Source: Rhizobium sp. BK418 (lineage in GTDB: Bacteria > Pseudomonadota > Alphaproteobacteria > Rhizobiales > Rhizobiaceae). Taken from it: a stretch of 64,000 bases of DNA. Positions within the stretch are counted from its first letter, which is position 1; the number at the start of each line of letters is the position of its first letter. Shown piece by piece: positions 1 through 8,495 of this stretch. A model generated the notes under the pieces. That model saw nothing but the letters and a program-made list of their open reading frames with translations, did no database searches and was not told the origin of the DNA. A program made the translations under genes and the position numbers. Where the stretch lies: assembly GCF_004341105.1 (NCBI RefSeq), contig NZ_SLZK01000004.1:434001-498000 (forward strand), written 5' to 3'.

Positions 1-2
1 AT

Positions 3-113
3 TTCAACATGTTCAAGGCGGTCGGGGTGTTCTATGTCATCCCGGTTCTGATCGTCTATGCACTCTTCCACAAATATCTCATGAACATCTATGGCGGCGG
101 GAGCAAAGGCTGA
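3..113 (+). CDS. C-terminal end of a carbohydrate ABC transporter permease (MalG type), partial
   Basis: The window opens inside a membrane protein. Only the last 36 residues are visible: a hydrophobic segment (FYVIPVLIVYALF) and a short tail ending GGSKG, which resembles the end of MalG/UgpE-type inner-membrane permeases. The stop codon overlaps the start of the ATPase gene (TGATG), so the two are translationally coupled in one sugar or glycerophosphodiester importer operon whose other genes lie left of the window. Family assignment rests on this tail and on the neighbour, so it is moderately sure. Confidence 0.65.
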   Translation, partial: FNMFKAVGVFYVIPVLIVYALFHKYLMNIYGGGSKG

Positions 114-1162
114 TGCGCATCCTCCTCGACAATTTTTCGAAGAGCTTCGGCTCCACCAAGGTCATCGAGAACATGAAGCTCGAAGTCGGCAGCGGCGAGA
201 TGCTGGCGCTGCTTGGCCCTTCCGGCTGCGGCAAGTCGACAACGCTTTTTGCCATCTGCGGTATCCACCGGCCGACGGGCGGTCGCATCCTGTTCGGCGA
301 GCGCGATGTCACCGACCTGCCGAGCCAGATGCGCAATGTCGGCGTCGTCTTCCAGTCCTACGCGCTCTATCCGCATATGACGGTGGCCGAGAATATCGGC
401 TTTCCCCTAAAGGTGAAGGGTGTCAATGCAGCCGAGATCCGCAAGGAGGTCGAGCGCATTTCCCGTCTCGTGCAGATCGGCAACCTGATGGAGCGCCGGC
501 CAGCGCAGCTTTCAGGCGGTCAGCAGCAGCGTGTGGCCCTTGCTCGCGCGCTCATCCGCAAGCCGGACGTGTTGCTGCTCGACGAGCCGCTCGCCAATCT
601 CGACGCGAAGCTTCGCCTCGAAATGCGTTCGGAAATTCGCCGTATCCAGCGTGAGACCGGCATCACCGCCATCCTCGTCACCCACGATCAGGTGGAAGCA
701 ATGAGCATGTGCGACCGTATCGCTATCATGAAGGAAGGCGAGATCGTGCAGATCGCTACGCCGGCCGAAATGTACAACGACCCGCGAACCTCCTTTGTCG
801 CCGGCTTTCTCGGCAATCCGCCGATCACGTTCCTGCGCGGCGTCATGAAGGACGGTGCTTTTGCCATGCCGGAAAGCGAGATCCGTGTGCCGATATCGGT
901 CACGGCTGCCGAGGGCACCAAGCTGACGCTCGGCGTGCGCCCCGAGCATTTCAATCCTGCTGGCGATATCGCCGTTTCCGGCAAGGTCACCTTCGCCGAA
1001 ACGCAGGGTCGCGAAAACCTCTACGACGTGCAGCTCTCGGGTGGTTCGCTGCTGCGCTCCATCCAACCGGTCCGCAATGACATCACCATTGGGGACGAGG
1101 TGCAGTGGGCGATCGACAGTAAGGGCGTGTTCGTCTTCGACGAAGAGGGCCGGAGGCTTTGA
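113..1162 (+). CDS. ABC transporter ATP-binding protein, UgpC/MalK type
   Basis: This is the cytoplasmic ATPase that powers a binding-protein-dependent importer for a sugar or sugar-phosphate-like solute. Walker A (GPSGCGKST) is at residues 35-43, the Q-loop (FQSYALYPHMT) near 80-90, the signature LSGGQ at 133-137, Walker B plus catalytic Glu (VLLLDEP) at 153-159, and the H-loop in LVTHDQVEAM. After about residue 235 there is a TOBE/MalK-like regulatory domain (GVRPEHF). The 349-residue length is normal for UgpC/MalK/MsmK. It overlaps the upstream permease stop and is followed after 3 nt by a GDPD gene, which hints that the imported solute may be a glycerophosphodiester. The substrate is inference. 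Confidence 0.9.
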   Translation: MRILLDNFSKSFGSTKVIENMKLEVGSGEMLALLGPSGCGKSTTLFAICGIHRPTGGRILFGERDVTDLPSQMRNVGVVFQSYALYPHMTVAENIGFPLKVKGVNAAEIRKEVERISRLVQIGNLMERRPAQLSGGQQQRVALARALIRKPDVLLLDEPLANLDAKLRLEMRSEIRRIQRETGITAILVTHDQVEAMSMCDRIAIMKEGEIVQIATPAEMYNDPRTSFVAGFLGNPPITFLRGVMKDGAFAMPESEIRVPISVTAAEGTKLTLGVRPEHFNPAGDIAVSGKVTFAETQGRENLYDVQLSGGSLLRSIQPVRNDITIGDEVQWAIDSKGVFVFDEEGRRL

Positions 1163-1165
1163 ACG

Positions 1166-1939
1166 ATGCGTGATTTTTCGTCTTTCTTCGAACGGTATGG
1201 CTGGCCCTCCGGCAAGGGAACGTTGCCTTTCTGCATCGGCCATCGCGGCGCAAGCGGTCATGAGCGGGAAAACACGCTCGAAGCCTTCCAGCGTGCCGCC
1301 GAGCTCGGCACGGAAATGTGGGAGCTTGATACCCAGCTCACCAAAGATGGCGTGGTCGTGGTCTCGCACGATGATCACCTCGAGCGAGTCTTCGGCATCG
1401 ACTGCCGTATTTCGGAGATGACGGCGGCTGAGCTTGCTGTCCTGGAAGGCGTCAATGTTCCGACCTTCGAGGCGGTCGCGGCGCTCGGGAGGCGGACCAA
1501 TACGGGACTCTACATCGAGCTCAAGGCACCAGGTACCGGGCTGCTGTGCTGGCAGCACTTAGCTGAAAAGAATCAGCGCTTTGCCTGCCTCGGCTCCTTC
1601 GATACTGCACAGGTGCGTGAGCTTCGCGAAGCTGGCTGCGACTATCCGCTCTCGGTCCTGATCCGCGTCGGACATGATCCCCATGCGGCGGGTGACGAGG
1701 CTGGAGCCGACATCCTGCATCTCTGCTGGGAACGAGCCGGCGAACGGCCGCAGGATCTTGTAAGCGAAGAGCTGATGCAGCGCACTTTCGACGGGGGCCG
1801 CGAGATCGTCCTGTGGCACGAGGAGCGGCCGGCTATCCTTTCCGGCATTATGAAACTTCCGGTACTTGGCATCTGTACGGACCTGCCCGATCTGATGCGC
1901 CCGGCCGCGGGAGATGAAGGTCATGGCAGACAAGGATAA
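1166..1939 (+). CDS. Glycerophosphodiester phosphodiesterase family protein
   Basis: A GDPD-type TIM-barrel phosphodiesterase of 257 residues with no signal peptide, so cytoplasmic. Family members split glycerophosphodiesters into glycerol-3-phosphate and an alcohol. The catalytic His-Arg (GHRGAS) is at residues 26-27, the metal ligands in WELDTQ at about 53-55, and the second catalytic His in VSHDDH at 68. It lies 3 nt after the transporter ATPase and overlaps the following LacI gene, so all are probably one operon. Import plus hydrolysis of phosphodiesters is a reasonable reading; the exact alcohol cannot be told. Confidence 0.88.
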   Translation: MRDFSSFFERYGWPSGKGTLPFCIGHRGASGHERENTLEAFQRAAELGTEMWELDTQLTKDGVVVVSHDDHLERVFGIDCRISEMTAAELAVLEGVNVPTFEAVAALGRRTNTGLYIELKAPGTGLLCWQHLAEKNQRFACLGSFDTAQVRELREAGCDYPLSVLIRVGHDPHAAGDEAGADILHLCWERAGERPQDLVSEELMQRTFDGGREIVLWHEERPAILSGIMKLPVLGICTDLPDLMRPAAGDEGHGRQG

Positions 1940-2930
1940 CAAGGGGCCGAGAAAGGTTACGTCCTTCGACGTGGCGCGTGTCGCAGGCGTTTCGCGTGCA
2001 GCGGTCTCGCGCGCCTTCACGCCGGATGCCAGCGTTTCGCCAAAGACGCGCGAAAAGGTCTATCAGGCGGCCAAGGAACTCGGCTACCGGGTGAACTATC
2101 TAGCCCGCAGCCTTACCAACAAGCGCTCCGATCTCGTCGGCCTTGTCGCCGCCGGTCTCGACAACCCGTTCCGTACGCTGCAGATCGAGAATCTGGCGCG
2201 CGTGCTGATTGCCCGCAACTTCCGTCCGATCCTGCTGCCAACCTCGAAAGAAGCCGACACCTCGACCGTCATTGGCCAGTTGCTGCATTACGCTGTCTCC
2301 GGTGTCATCGTGACGTCGGACGCTCCGCCAACGGAAATCTGCGAGCAATGTGCGGCCGAGGGGGTACCGATCGTCCTGATCAACAAGGGCGATGATATTC
2401 CCTTCGTCGACCGCATCATCTCCGACGATCGGATGGCCGGTCACCTCGCCGCCACGCATCTGATCGAAAGCGGCGTCAAGGCGCCGGCGGTCATGGCAGC
2501 GCCCGCCATTTCCTACACGGCAAGGCGACGAAGCGAGGCATTCATGACGGCCTGTCGGCAGCTCGGGCTCGAACCACGTATGATCGAGGTGAAAATCAAC
2601 GACTATCAGAGCGGCTACGACGCAGCCGCCGGGCTTACCTCCCTCGGTATCGACGGCCTGTTCTGTGCCAACGACTATATGGCCTGTGGCGTAATCGACC
2701 GCATCATGAAGGGGCTCGGTCGCGCGGATCAGCCGCCGCTGCGCATCGTCGGCCATGATGACATCCCTCAGGCAGGCTGGGCCGCTTACGACATCACGAC
2801 CATTCGTCAGCCGTGCGATTTCCAGGCCGAACAGGCGGTCGATCTGCTGATGAGCAGGATGGCCGAACCGGATATGACGGCCCGCGTCGAATTTACCCCC
2901 GTGACGCTGATAAAAAGAAGGACTACTTGA
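1923..2930 (+). CDS. LacI family transcriptional regulator
   Basis: A DNA-binding repressor or activator with an N-terminal LacI helix-turn-helix (TSFDVARVAGVSRAAVSRAF, about residues 13-32), the hinge (YLARSL) and a periplasmic-binding-protein-like ligand domain. An in-frame ATG 9 nt upstream (1914) is possible, but 1923 is preferred because AAGG stands just before it. The gene overlaps the GDPD stop by 17 nt, and its own stop overlaps the next start (TGATG). It probably controls this transport and phosphodiesterase operon; its operator is not visible and may lie left of the window. Confidence 0.88.
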   Translation: MADKDNKGPRKVTSFDVARVAGVSRAAVSRAFTPDASVSPKTREKVYQAAKELGYRVNYLARSLTNKRSDLVGLVAAGLDNPFRTLQIENLARVLIARNFRPILLPTSKEADTSTVIGQLLHYAVSGVIVTSDAPPTEICEQCAAEGVPIVLINKGDDIPFVDRIISDDRMAGHLAATHLIESGVKAPAVMAAPAISYTARRRSEAFMTACRQLGLEPRMIEVKINDYQSGYDAAAGLTSLGIDGLFCANDYMACGVIDRIMKGLGRADQPPLRIVGHDDIPQAGWAAYDITTIRQPCDFQAEQAVDLLMSRMAEPDMTARVEFTPVTLIKRRTT

Positions 2931-3745
2931 TGAATTCCGCATTCGACGCCTCCGCCTTGACCGCACGGGCGGAAGTCGCAATCGACGTGGCCCGCAGGGT
3001 TGGACGCGAGGCCGCGCGTTTCAGACGTGAAGGAAATCCGGGCGCGCTGCGCGTCGAAAACAAGGGGTTGCAGGATTTCGTTACTATTGCGGACAAGCAG
3101 GCAGAACAGGCGATCCGTGAAGCACTGCTGGCGCGCTTTCCCGATGATACGTTCATGGGCGAGGAAACCGGCGGACAGTCCGGCTCGGCTGGCACATGGG
3201 TCGTTGATCCCATCGACGGCACGACCAATTATATCAGGGGCTTCCGCCACTGGGGCGTCTCCATCGCATTGGTCGTTGATGGCAAGGTGGAGATTGGCGT
3301 GGTCTATGACGCGGCCAACGATCAGGTCTTTTCCGCGATCCGCGGCAAGGGCGCCTTCAAGGAGAGCCAGGCGATCCAGGCTGCTCCGACCACTGATCCC
3401 TCCAATGCGATTGTCGTGCTTGGCCATTCGCGCAAGACGAGTTTTGACGACTATGCGGCGCTGTCCAAGCGGCTTTATGAGCGCGGAATGGATTATCGCC
3501 GCATGGGTGCGGCAGCAATCGATCTCGTGCGTGTGGCGGAAGGTGTTTCCGATCTTTTCTACGAACGGCATCTCAATGCCTGGGATATGCTGGCGGGCGC
3601 GCTGATCGCTGCCGAGGCCGGTGCCAAGGTCGCCATACCGCCTGTCGCAAGGCTGCTGGAGAATGGTGGTCCCGTTATCGCCTATTCGCCAGGCTTGGCC
3701 GAGGAATTCGCCTTCCTCATCGAATTCGAGGGATTGGCGGGTTGA
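2930..3745 (+). CDS. Inositol monophosphatase family protein
   Basis: A Mg-dependent phosphatase of the IMPase/FBPase/CysQ fold, 271 residues from the ATG that overlaps the LacI stop (TGATG). The metal-binding motifs are visible: GEE at 77-79, DPIDGTTNY at 93-101 and WDMLAGALIA near the C-terminus. Such enzymes dephosphorylate inositol phosphates, histidinol phosphate or 3'-phosphoadenosine compounds. Next to a GDPD and an importer it could dephosphorylate the product of phosphodiester cleavage, but this is inference. Its stop codon directly abuts the stop of the converging second GDPD gene. Confidence 0.88.
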   Translation: MNSAFDASALTARAEVAIDVARRVGREAARFRREGNPGALRVENKGLQDFVTIADKQAEQAIREALLARFPDDTFMGEETGGQSGSAGTWVVDPIDGTTNYIRGFRHWGVSIALVVDGKVEIGVVYDAANDQVFSAIRGKGAFKESQAIQAAPTTDPSNAIVVLGHSRKTSFDDYAALSKRLYERGMDYRRMGAAAIDLVRVAEGVSDLFYERHLNAWDMLAGALIAAEAGAKVAIPPVARLLENGGPVIAYSPGLAEEFAFLIEFEGLAG

Positions 3746-4600
3746 TCAGCCCGCCATGCGTTTTAGCCATGCCTGCTCGGTTGCAGGGGCTTCGTCCGTG
3801 GTGACCTGATCGGGTTTCAACGCCATAAGCGCCGAGAAATTCGCCCATTCGGCATCGCTGAAACCGCCGTCGGGATCCTTCAACGTGAAGGTCCAGGCAT
3901 CGACCTGTTTGCCTTCGCTGTGGCAAAGCGCAATCATGTCGAAACCTGCCTTTGCGGCGTCACGCAGCATCGGCCAGTAGAGGTAGATGGTTTCCGGTTC
4001 TGTCGGGCCGCGCAGATCGGCAAGCAGTTCCCTTTCGACCGCTTTCCAGCCTTCGGCCCTATAGATATTGCCGAGCTTGTCGGTGGGGTCGATGCCGCGG
4101 CGCAGATGCGGCAGCTTCTCCTTGACAGCCAGGATCAGCTCCAGACTGCCGGCGCTAACGATGACGGAAGCGGAAATCCGCTGCAGGTGTTCGGCCAGAT
4201 GAGCGATGCCTTTTTGACCGATTGCTTCGTAATCGTCCTTCATATCGAACTGCAGCAACGCGTCCGGATGGGCCGATTGCAGCATGGCGGCCAGATCTTC
4301 GCTGTAGAGGAGGGGACGATCGCCGTCCTTCATGCGCAGGCCGCGCAGCTCAGCAAGGCTCTTTTCGGCAATGAGGCCATGCCCCGTCGTCTCGCCTTCC
4401 AGCTCCTCGTCATGCAGCACGACGAAACCACCATCGGCGCGCACCCTGAGGTCCAGCTCCATCGAGGCGCCGGCCTTGAAGCCTTCCGCCATTACCTCCG
4501 CCGAAAACAGCGGATCGGCCATGCGTCGGCGCAGCCGGTGCCATTTCAGCAGGGTTGCATGACCCTCGAGCACGATCTGAAGTCCGCGTGCATCCGACAT
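3746..4600 (-). CDS. Glycerophosphodiester phosphodiesterase family protein (divergent)
   Basis: A second GDPD-like protein, 284 residues when started at the ATG at 4600, which has GAGGA eight bases upstream; the open frame runs further up but without such a site. The usual HRG near the N-terminus is changed to WHRL (His21-Arg22), while the metal ligands in MELDL (Glu48, Asp50) and the HDE motif (His63-Asp64) are kept. The catalytic core therefore seems intact but divergent from the copy at 1166. It converges on the IMPase gene with no gap between the two stop codons. Its substrate is unknown. Confidence 0.8.
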   Translation of the reverse strand: MSDARGLQIVLEGHATLLKWHRLRRRMADPLFSAEVMAEGFKAGASMELDLRVRADGGFVVLHDEELEGETTGHGLIAEKSLAELRGLRMKDGDRPLLYSEDLAAMLQSAHPDALLQFDMKDDYEAIGQKGIAHLAEHLQRISASVIVSAGSLELILAVKEKLPHLRRGIDPTDKLGNIYRAEGWKAVERELLADLRGPTEPETIYLYWPMLRDAAKAGFDMIALCHSEGKQVDAWTFTLKDPDGGFSDAEWANFSALMALKPDQVTTDEAPATEQAWLKRMAG

Positions 4601-4835
4601 TTCGTCATCCTCGGCATATTTGTGTTGGACCCTTCGTGCATTGGAAAATGCTTGATTCTCAAGAGGAGTTCGCAAACCTGGTCCAAGCCCAGATGAAGCC
4701 TTTTCACAGGTCGTTCTTCCGGCGGCATCTTGATGCAGTGCAGGCGCGTAATTTAGAATACTATTTTTGTAGACAATATATCCTGGGTGCGCGATCCATG
4801 CGAAAATGACCACGCGGTTTTCCAGGAGGCGGCGT

Positions 4836-5003
4836 ATGTTTGCGGCATTCAAAACGTTCCTTGTCAGGTTCTTCCGAGGCCACGAGCAGCCGGTGTTTGA
4901 TACATCTGCCCGCGTAATGGCAGAGGATTCCGAAAGCCGAATGCGCAGTCTGCGGGAAGAAGAACTGTTCTTCTGGCAGCCGACGCCACTCTCCTGGTAT
5001 TGA
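4836..5003 (+). CDS. Small hypothetical protein, 55 aa
   Basis: A short open frame preceded by AGGAGG six bases before the ATG, an excellent ribosome binding site and the main reason to accept it. The product starts with a basic, hydrophobic stretch (MFAAFKTFLVRFFRGH) and ends in FFWQPTPLSWY, with an acidic middle. I do not recognise a family. It converges on the aminotransferase gene, their stops being 2 nt apart. Confidence 0.5.
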   Translation: MFAAFKTFLVRFFRGHEQPVFDTSARVMAEDSESRMRSLREEELFFWQPTPLSWY

Positions 5004-5005
5004 GT

Positions 5006-6097
5006 TTAGCCGTTATAAGCCTTGGCGACCGCCTCCGAGGCGGCGCCGATATCCGCAGGCAAACCGGCCTGCCGCAGGGCCTCGCCGTAGGCCACGACAC
5101 CTGCGAGGACGATCTGGAACGTCGCTCGTTGGCCCGTATGATTCAATCGGATGAGATGCGACAGCTCGGTGCCGACACCGGCTGTCAACTCAACGCCCAG
5201 CCCCGCTGCAAAGCGGATGATGAAAGCGGGTTCCATGCCTGCCGGTACGGAGACGGTGGTCACCAGGTTTGAAGCCTGTTCGGCGGGTACCCAAAGGCTT
5301 GCTCCCAGCGCCAACAAACCGGCCCGGCTCGCGGAAGCGGCCTTCTCGTGACGCGCGATGGTCTGTTCGATATTCTCCGCCTCGACCCGGTCGAGTGCTG
5401 CCTCGAGTGCGAAGAATTCCAGCGGCGCGGGCGTTCCGGGAAGGGCGCCGCGGCCGCCATCCAGCCAGGCTTTCAGGTCGGCGAGCGACAGGATTGAATC
5501 GCGCGGGGCGTCGTCACGCAGGATCAGCCCCCAGGCGCACGGGCTGACCGACAAGGCGGAGACACCGGCGGGTCCTCCAAGCGCCTTCTGAGGGCCGATG
5601 ACGGCTATATCGATGCCCAATCCATCGACATCGAGTCGATGACCGCCGACGGACGCCACCGCATCGACCACCGTTACAATGCCCCGCCCCCGTGCCAGGG
5701 TGATAATCTCAGGCAGGGGATTGAGGATGCCGCTTGCCGATTCCGCGTGAACGAGCGCCAGTACATGGATACCGGGATTGGCATCCAGCGCTGCTGCAAT
5801 CGTCTCGGCCTCTATCGGCAGGCCTGGTTGGGCGGTGACATCGATGACGTTAGCGCCGCCCCGCCGCAGCCATTGCCCGAACCAGCCGCCATAGGGGCTG
5901 GTAACGATGTTCAGCGCCGAAAGGCCGGGCCTGGCAAGGCTAGTCGCGACCGCTTCAAGCGCTACGACGGCTTCGGCTTGCACCAGCAGCACGTCGTTGT
6001 CCGTCTTTAGGGCGGCGCCGATACGGCGGGCGAGGGTGGCGTAACGTTTGGCCGGATAGACCGGCGCACCATAAAGCGGGTTCCAGACCTCGGTCAT
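5006..6097 (-). CDS. Class V aminotransferase (PLP-dependent)
   Basis: A fold-type I PLP enzyme of 363 residues, similar to alanine-glyoxylate / serine-pyruvate aminotransferases and related class V lyases. The cofactor aspartate lies in VVDAVAS (Asp145) and the Schiff-base lysine in GPQKALGGP (Lys171). It is the last gene of a minus-strand operon behind a full peptide-type ABC importer, 12 nt after the second ATPase, which suggests that the imported compound carries an amino group or is an amino acid derivative. The exact reaction cannot be read from sequence. Confidence 0.85.
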   Translation of the reverse strand: MTEVWNPLYGAPVYPAKRYATLARRIGAALKTDNDVLLVQAEAVVALEAVATSLARPGLSALNIVTSPYGGWFGQWLRRGGANVIDVTAQPGLPIEAETIAAALDANPGIHVLALVHAESASGILNPLPEIITLARGRGIVTVVDAVASVGGHRLDVDGLGIDIAVIGPQKALGGPAGVSALSVSPCAWGLILRDDAPRDSILSLADLKAWLDGGRGALPGTPAPLEFFALEAALDRVEAENIEQTIARHEKAASASRAGLLALGASLWVPAEQASNLVTTVSVPAGMEPAFIIRFAAGLGVELTAGVGTELSHLIRLNHTGQRATFQIVLAGVVAYGEALRQAGLPADIGAASEAVAKAYNG

Positions 6098-6109
6098 GGG
6101 CGGGTTCCT

Positions 6110-6889
6110 TCAAACGGGTTCGGTCACGAGACGCGGCACGGCTGCGATGAGCCGGCGGGCCGCATCGGATCGCGGTGCCGTGACCACATCGGCTGCCGGT
6201 CCTTCCTCGACAACGCGGCCGGCATCCATGATGGCGATGCGATGCGAGATCGCCCGCACCACGGCGAGGTCGTGGGATATGAAGAGATAGGCAAGGCCGC
6301 GCTCTCGCTGCAGCGCGACCAGCAGTTCGAGAATGCGGCCGCGAATGGTGACGTCAAGCGCGGAAACGGCCTCATCGAGCACCAGCAGCGATGGCCTTGT
6401 GGCAACGGCTCGGGCAATGGCAACGCGCTGGCGCTGCCCTCCCGAAAGCGTGTGAACGGGGCGTGAAGCAAAGGCGGCGGGGAGACCGACACGTTCGAGC
6501 AGCGTGATGATTTCTGCTTGCCGTTGCTTGCGGTCGGCAATGCCGTGGATGCGTAGCGGGTCGCTCAGACCCGAGGCCACAGTGGCGAGAGGATTGAAAG
6601 CGCCGAGTGTATCCTGAAACACCAACTGCATGCGCGCTCGTCGGCGCCGCAGTTCGGCGCCGCGAAGTGAGAGCCAATCTTCCCCTTCAAAGCGGATGCA
6701 ACCGGAATCAGGCTGCATCAAGCGCAGGAGCACGCGCGACAAAGTCGATTTTCCGCTGCCCGAAGCGCCGACCAGTCCCAACGTCTCGCCTGCTGCAATT
6801 CCTAGTGAAACATTGTCGAGAGCGGCAACCTGCCGACCGGCGGTGAAATAGGCTTTCGACAATCCGTCGATAGTCAGAAGCTCGCTCAT
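6110..6889 (-). CDS. Peptide-type ABC transporter ATP-binding protein (DppF/OppF-like)
   Basis: One of two cytoplasmic ATPases of a family 5 (dipeptide/oligopeptide/nickel-type) importer. Walker A (GASGSGKST) is at residues 41-49, the signature is LSGGQRQRVAIARA and Walker B is LLVLDEAVSALD. At 259 residues it lacks the C-terminal oligopeptide extension that many DppF proteins carry. It overlaps the upstream ATPase by 4 nt (ATGA), so the pair is coupled. Confidence 0.88.
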   Translation of the reverse strand: MSELLTIDGLSKAYFTAGRQVAALDNVSLGIAAGETLGLVGASGSGKSTLSRVLLRLMQPDSGCIRFEGEDWLSLRGAELRRRRARMQLVFQDTLGAFNPLATVASGLSDPLRIHGIADRKQRQAEIITLLERVGLPAAFASRPVHTLSGGQRQRVAIARAVATRPSLLVLDEAVSALDVTIRGRILELLVALQRERGLAYLFISHDLAVVRAISHRIAIMDAGRVVEEGPAADVVTAPRSDAARRLIAAVPRLVTEPV

Positions 6890-7668
6890 GAGGCCACCTG
6901 CGCGATCAGCGGCGGCGTGGAAAGATCGCGATGGCTGGCAATAAGGGCGGCGGTATAGTTCTCCACCGGTGACGACAGAACCGACCGGACGGGACCCGTC
7001 TCGATCCGTTCTCCATTGTGGAAGACCGCGATGCGATCGACGAAACCGGAGGCGAGCGCGATATCATGGGTGATGAAGAGCAGTGTCATGCCTTCTTCAC
7101 GCACCAACCCATCAAGTAAATGGACGATTTCGGCCTGGACCACCACGTCGAGTGCACTAGTCGCCTCGTCGGCGATCAGGAAAGCGGGCCTTGCCGCAAC
7201 AGCAGCTGCAATCGCCACACGCTGTCGCTGGCCGCCCGACAGTTGATGGGGGAAAGCGCGCATGGCGCTTGCGGGCTGTGGTAGTCGCACCCGGCCCAGA
7301 AGTTCTTCGGCATGGGCGTAGGCTTGCCGCCAGTCGAGGCGGAGATGTCTTTTGGCGACTTCGGCAACCTGTTCACCAATGGTCAGCACCGGATTGAGGC
7401 TGGTGCCGGGATCCTGAAAAATAAAGCCGAAATCGCGGCCGGGGAGCGGAGCATGGCCGAGTACCGGCCATGCTATTTCGCCTTCGACCTGGGCCTGCTC
7501 CGGCAAAAGGCTGGCAAGGGCCTGGGCAAGCGTGCTTTTGCCCGAACCGCTCTCGCCTATGATCGCCAGCCTCTCACCCCTGATAATATCGAGGTCGATG
7601 GCTTTCAGAGCAGCCTCCCGTCCGTAGCGGACCGAAAGGTTTCTCACGCTGCAAAATGGCGGGCTCAT
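6886..7668 (-). CDS. Peptide-type ABC transporter ATP-binding protein (DppD/OppD-like)
   Basis: The first ATPase of the importer. Walker A (GESGSGKST) is at 38-46, the signature is LSGGQRQRVAIAAA and Walker B is FLIADEATSALD. At 260 residues it is compact and lacks the C-terminal Fe-S cysteine domain found in some DppD/OppD proteins. It overlaps the permease upstream and the partner ATPase downstream by 4 nt each. Confidence 0.88.
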   Translation of the reverse strand: MSPPFCSVRNLSVRYGREAALKAIDLDIIRGERLAIIGESGSGKSTLAQALASLLPEQAQVEGEIAWPVLGHAPLPGRDFGFIFQDPGTSLNPVLTIGEQVAEVAKRHLRLDWRQAYAHAEELLGRVRLPQPASAMRAFPHQLSGGQRQRVAIAAAVAARPAFLIADEATSALDVVVQAEIVHLLDGLVREEGMTLLFITHDIALASGFVDRIAVFHNGERIETGPVRSVLSSPVENYTAALIASHRDLSTPPLIAQVAS

Positions 7669-8495
7669 CGCGCGCCTCCTTCGGAACCAAGTGACTTAGT
7701 CAGGCCTTCGCTGAAGAGGTGGACGCCGAGCACGGTGGCCGCCAGCGCCAGGCCAGGCAGAACCGAAAGATAGGCGGCGGAACGCAACACGCTACGGCCC
7801 TCGGCAATCATCGAGCCCCAAGTGGCAAGGTTGGGATTGCCGAGGCCGAGAAAGGAAAGGGCAGCTTCTGTGAGGATCGCGCCGGCGACGATGGTGGCCG
7901 ATAGCGCCAGGACCGGCGGCAGGGCGTTCGGCAGGATTTCCTTAAAGGCGATCTCGGCCGGATGCATGCCGATCACGCGCGCGGCCGCGACATAATCCCG
8001 CTCGCGGATCGACAAGACCTGCGCCCGCGTCAGGCGTGCCGGATCGGCCCAGCTGCCGAGCGCAATGGCGAAAACGACGACCGGCGTCGATACGCCGATG
8101 ATGCTGACGAAGGCGAGCGCCAGCAGAAAGCCCGGAACGATTTGAAAGGCGTCGACCACTCGCATCAGTGCCTCGTCGACCGCCCCGCCGGCAAAACCCG
8201 CGGCCATGCCGACACAGAGGCCAAGCACCATGGCGGAGAGAGCCGCGGCAATGCCGACGGCAAGCGAAGTCCGCGCGCCATAGAGCAGGCCGGCGAGTAC
8301 ATCGCGACCAAGCCGGTCCGTGCCGAGCGGCAGGCTGCGATCGGAGAAGGGCGAAAGCAACGCCCGGCCGGCAATCCGCAGCGGATCTCCCGGCGATATT
8401 ATGGGGGCGAGCAGGCCGACAATAAGTAGAACCGCCAGAATGACCAGGCCGATCGTCCCCTCAGGGGTGCAAAGGAGACGCCTGAGCCAGGTCAT
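7665..8495 (-). CDS. Peptide-type ABC transporter permease (DppC-like)
   Basis: A 276-residue inner-membrane permease with an N-terminal membrane segment (IGLVILAVLLIVGLLAPII) followed by the PLGTDRLGRDVL motif typical of DppC/OppC proteins, then about five further membrane segments. The EAA-type loop (RVIGMHPAEIAFKEILPN) that contacts the ATPase is present. Four-base overlaps with both neighbours show that it belongs to the same transcript. Confidence 0.88.
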   Translation of the reverse strand: MTWLRRLLCTPEGTIGLVILAVLLIVGLLAPIISPGDPLRIAGRALLSPFSDRSLPLGTDRLGRDVLAGLLYGARTSLAVGIAAALSAMVLGLCVGMAAGFAGGAVDEALMRVVDAFQIVPGFLLALAFVSIIGVSTPVVVFAIALGSWADPARLTRAQVLSIRERDYVAAARVIGMHPAEIAFKEILPNALPPVLALSATIVAGAILTEAALSFLGLGNPNLATWGSMIAEGRSVLRSAAYLSVLPGLALAATVLGVHLFSEGLTKSLGSEGGAR

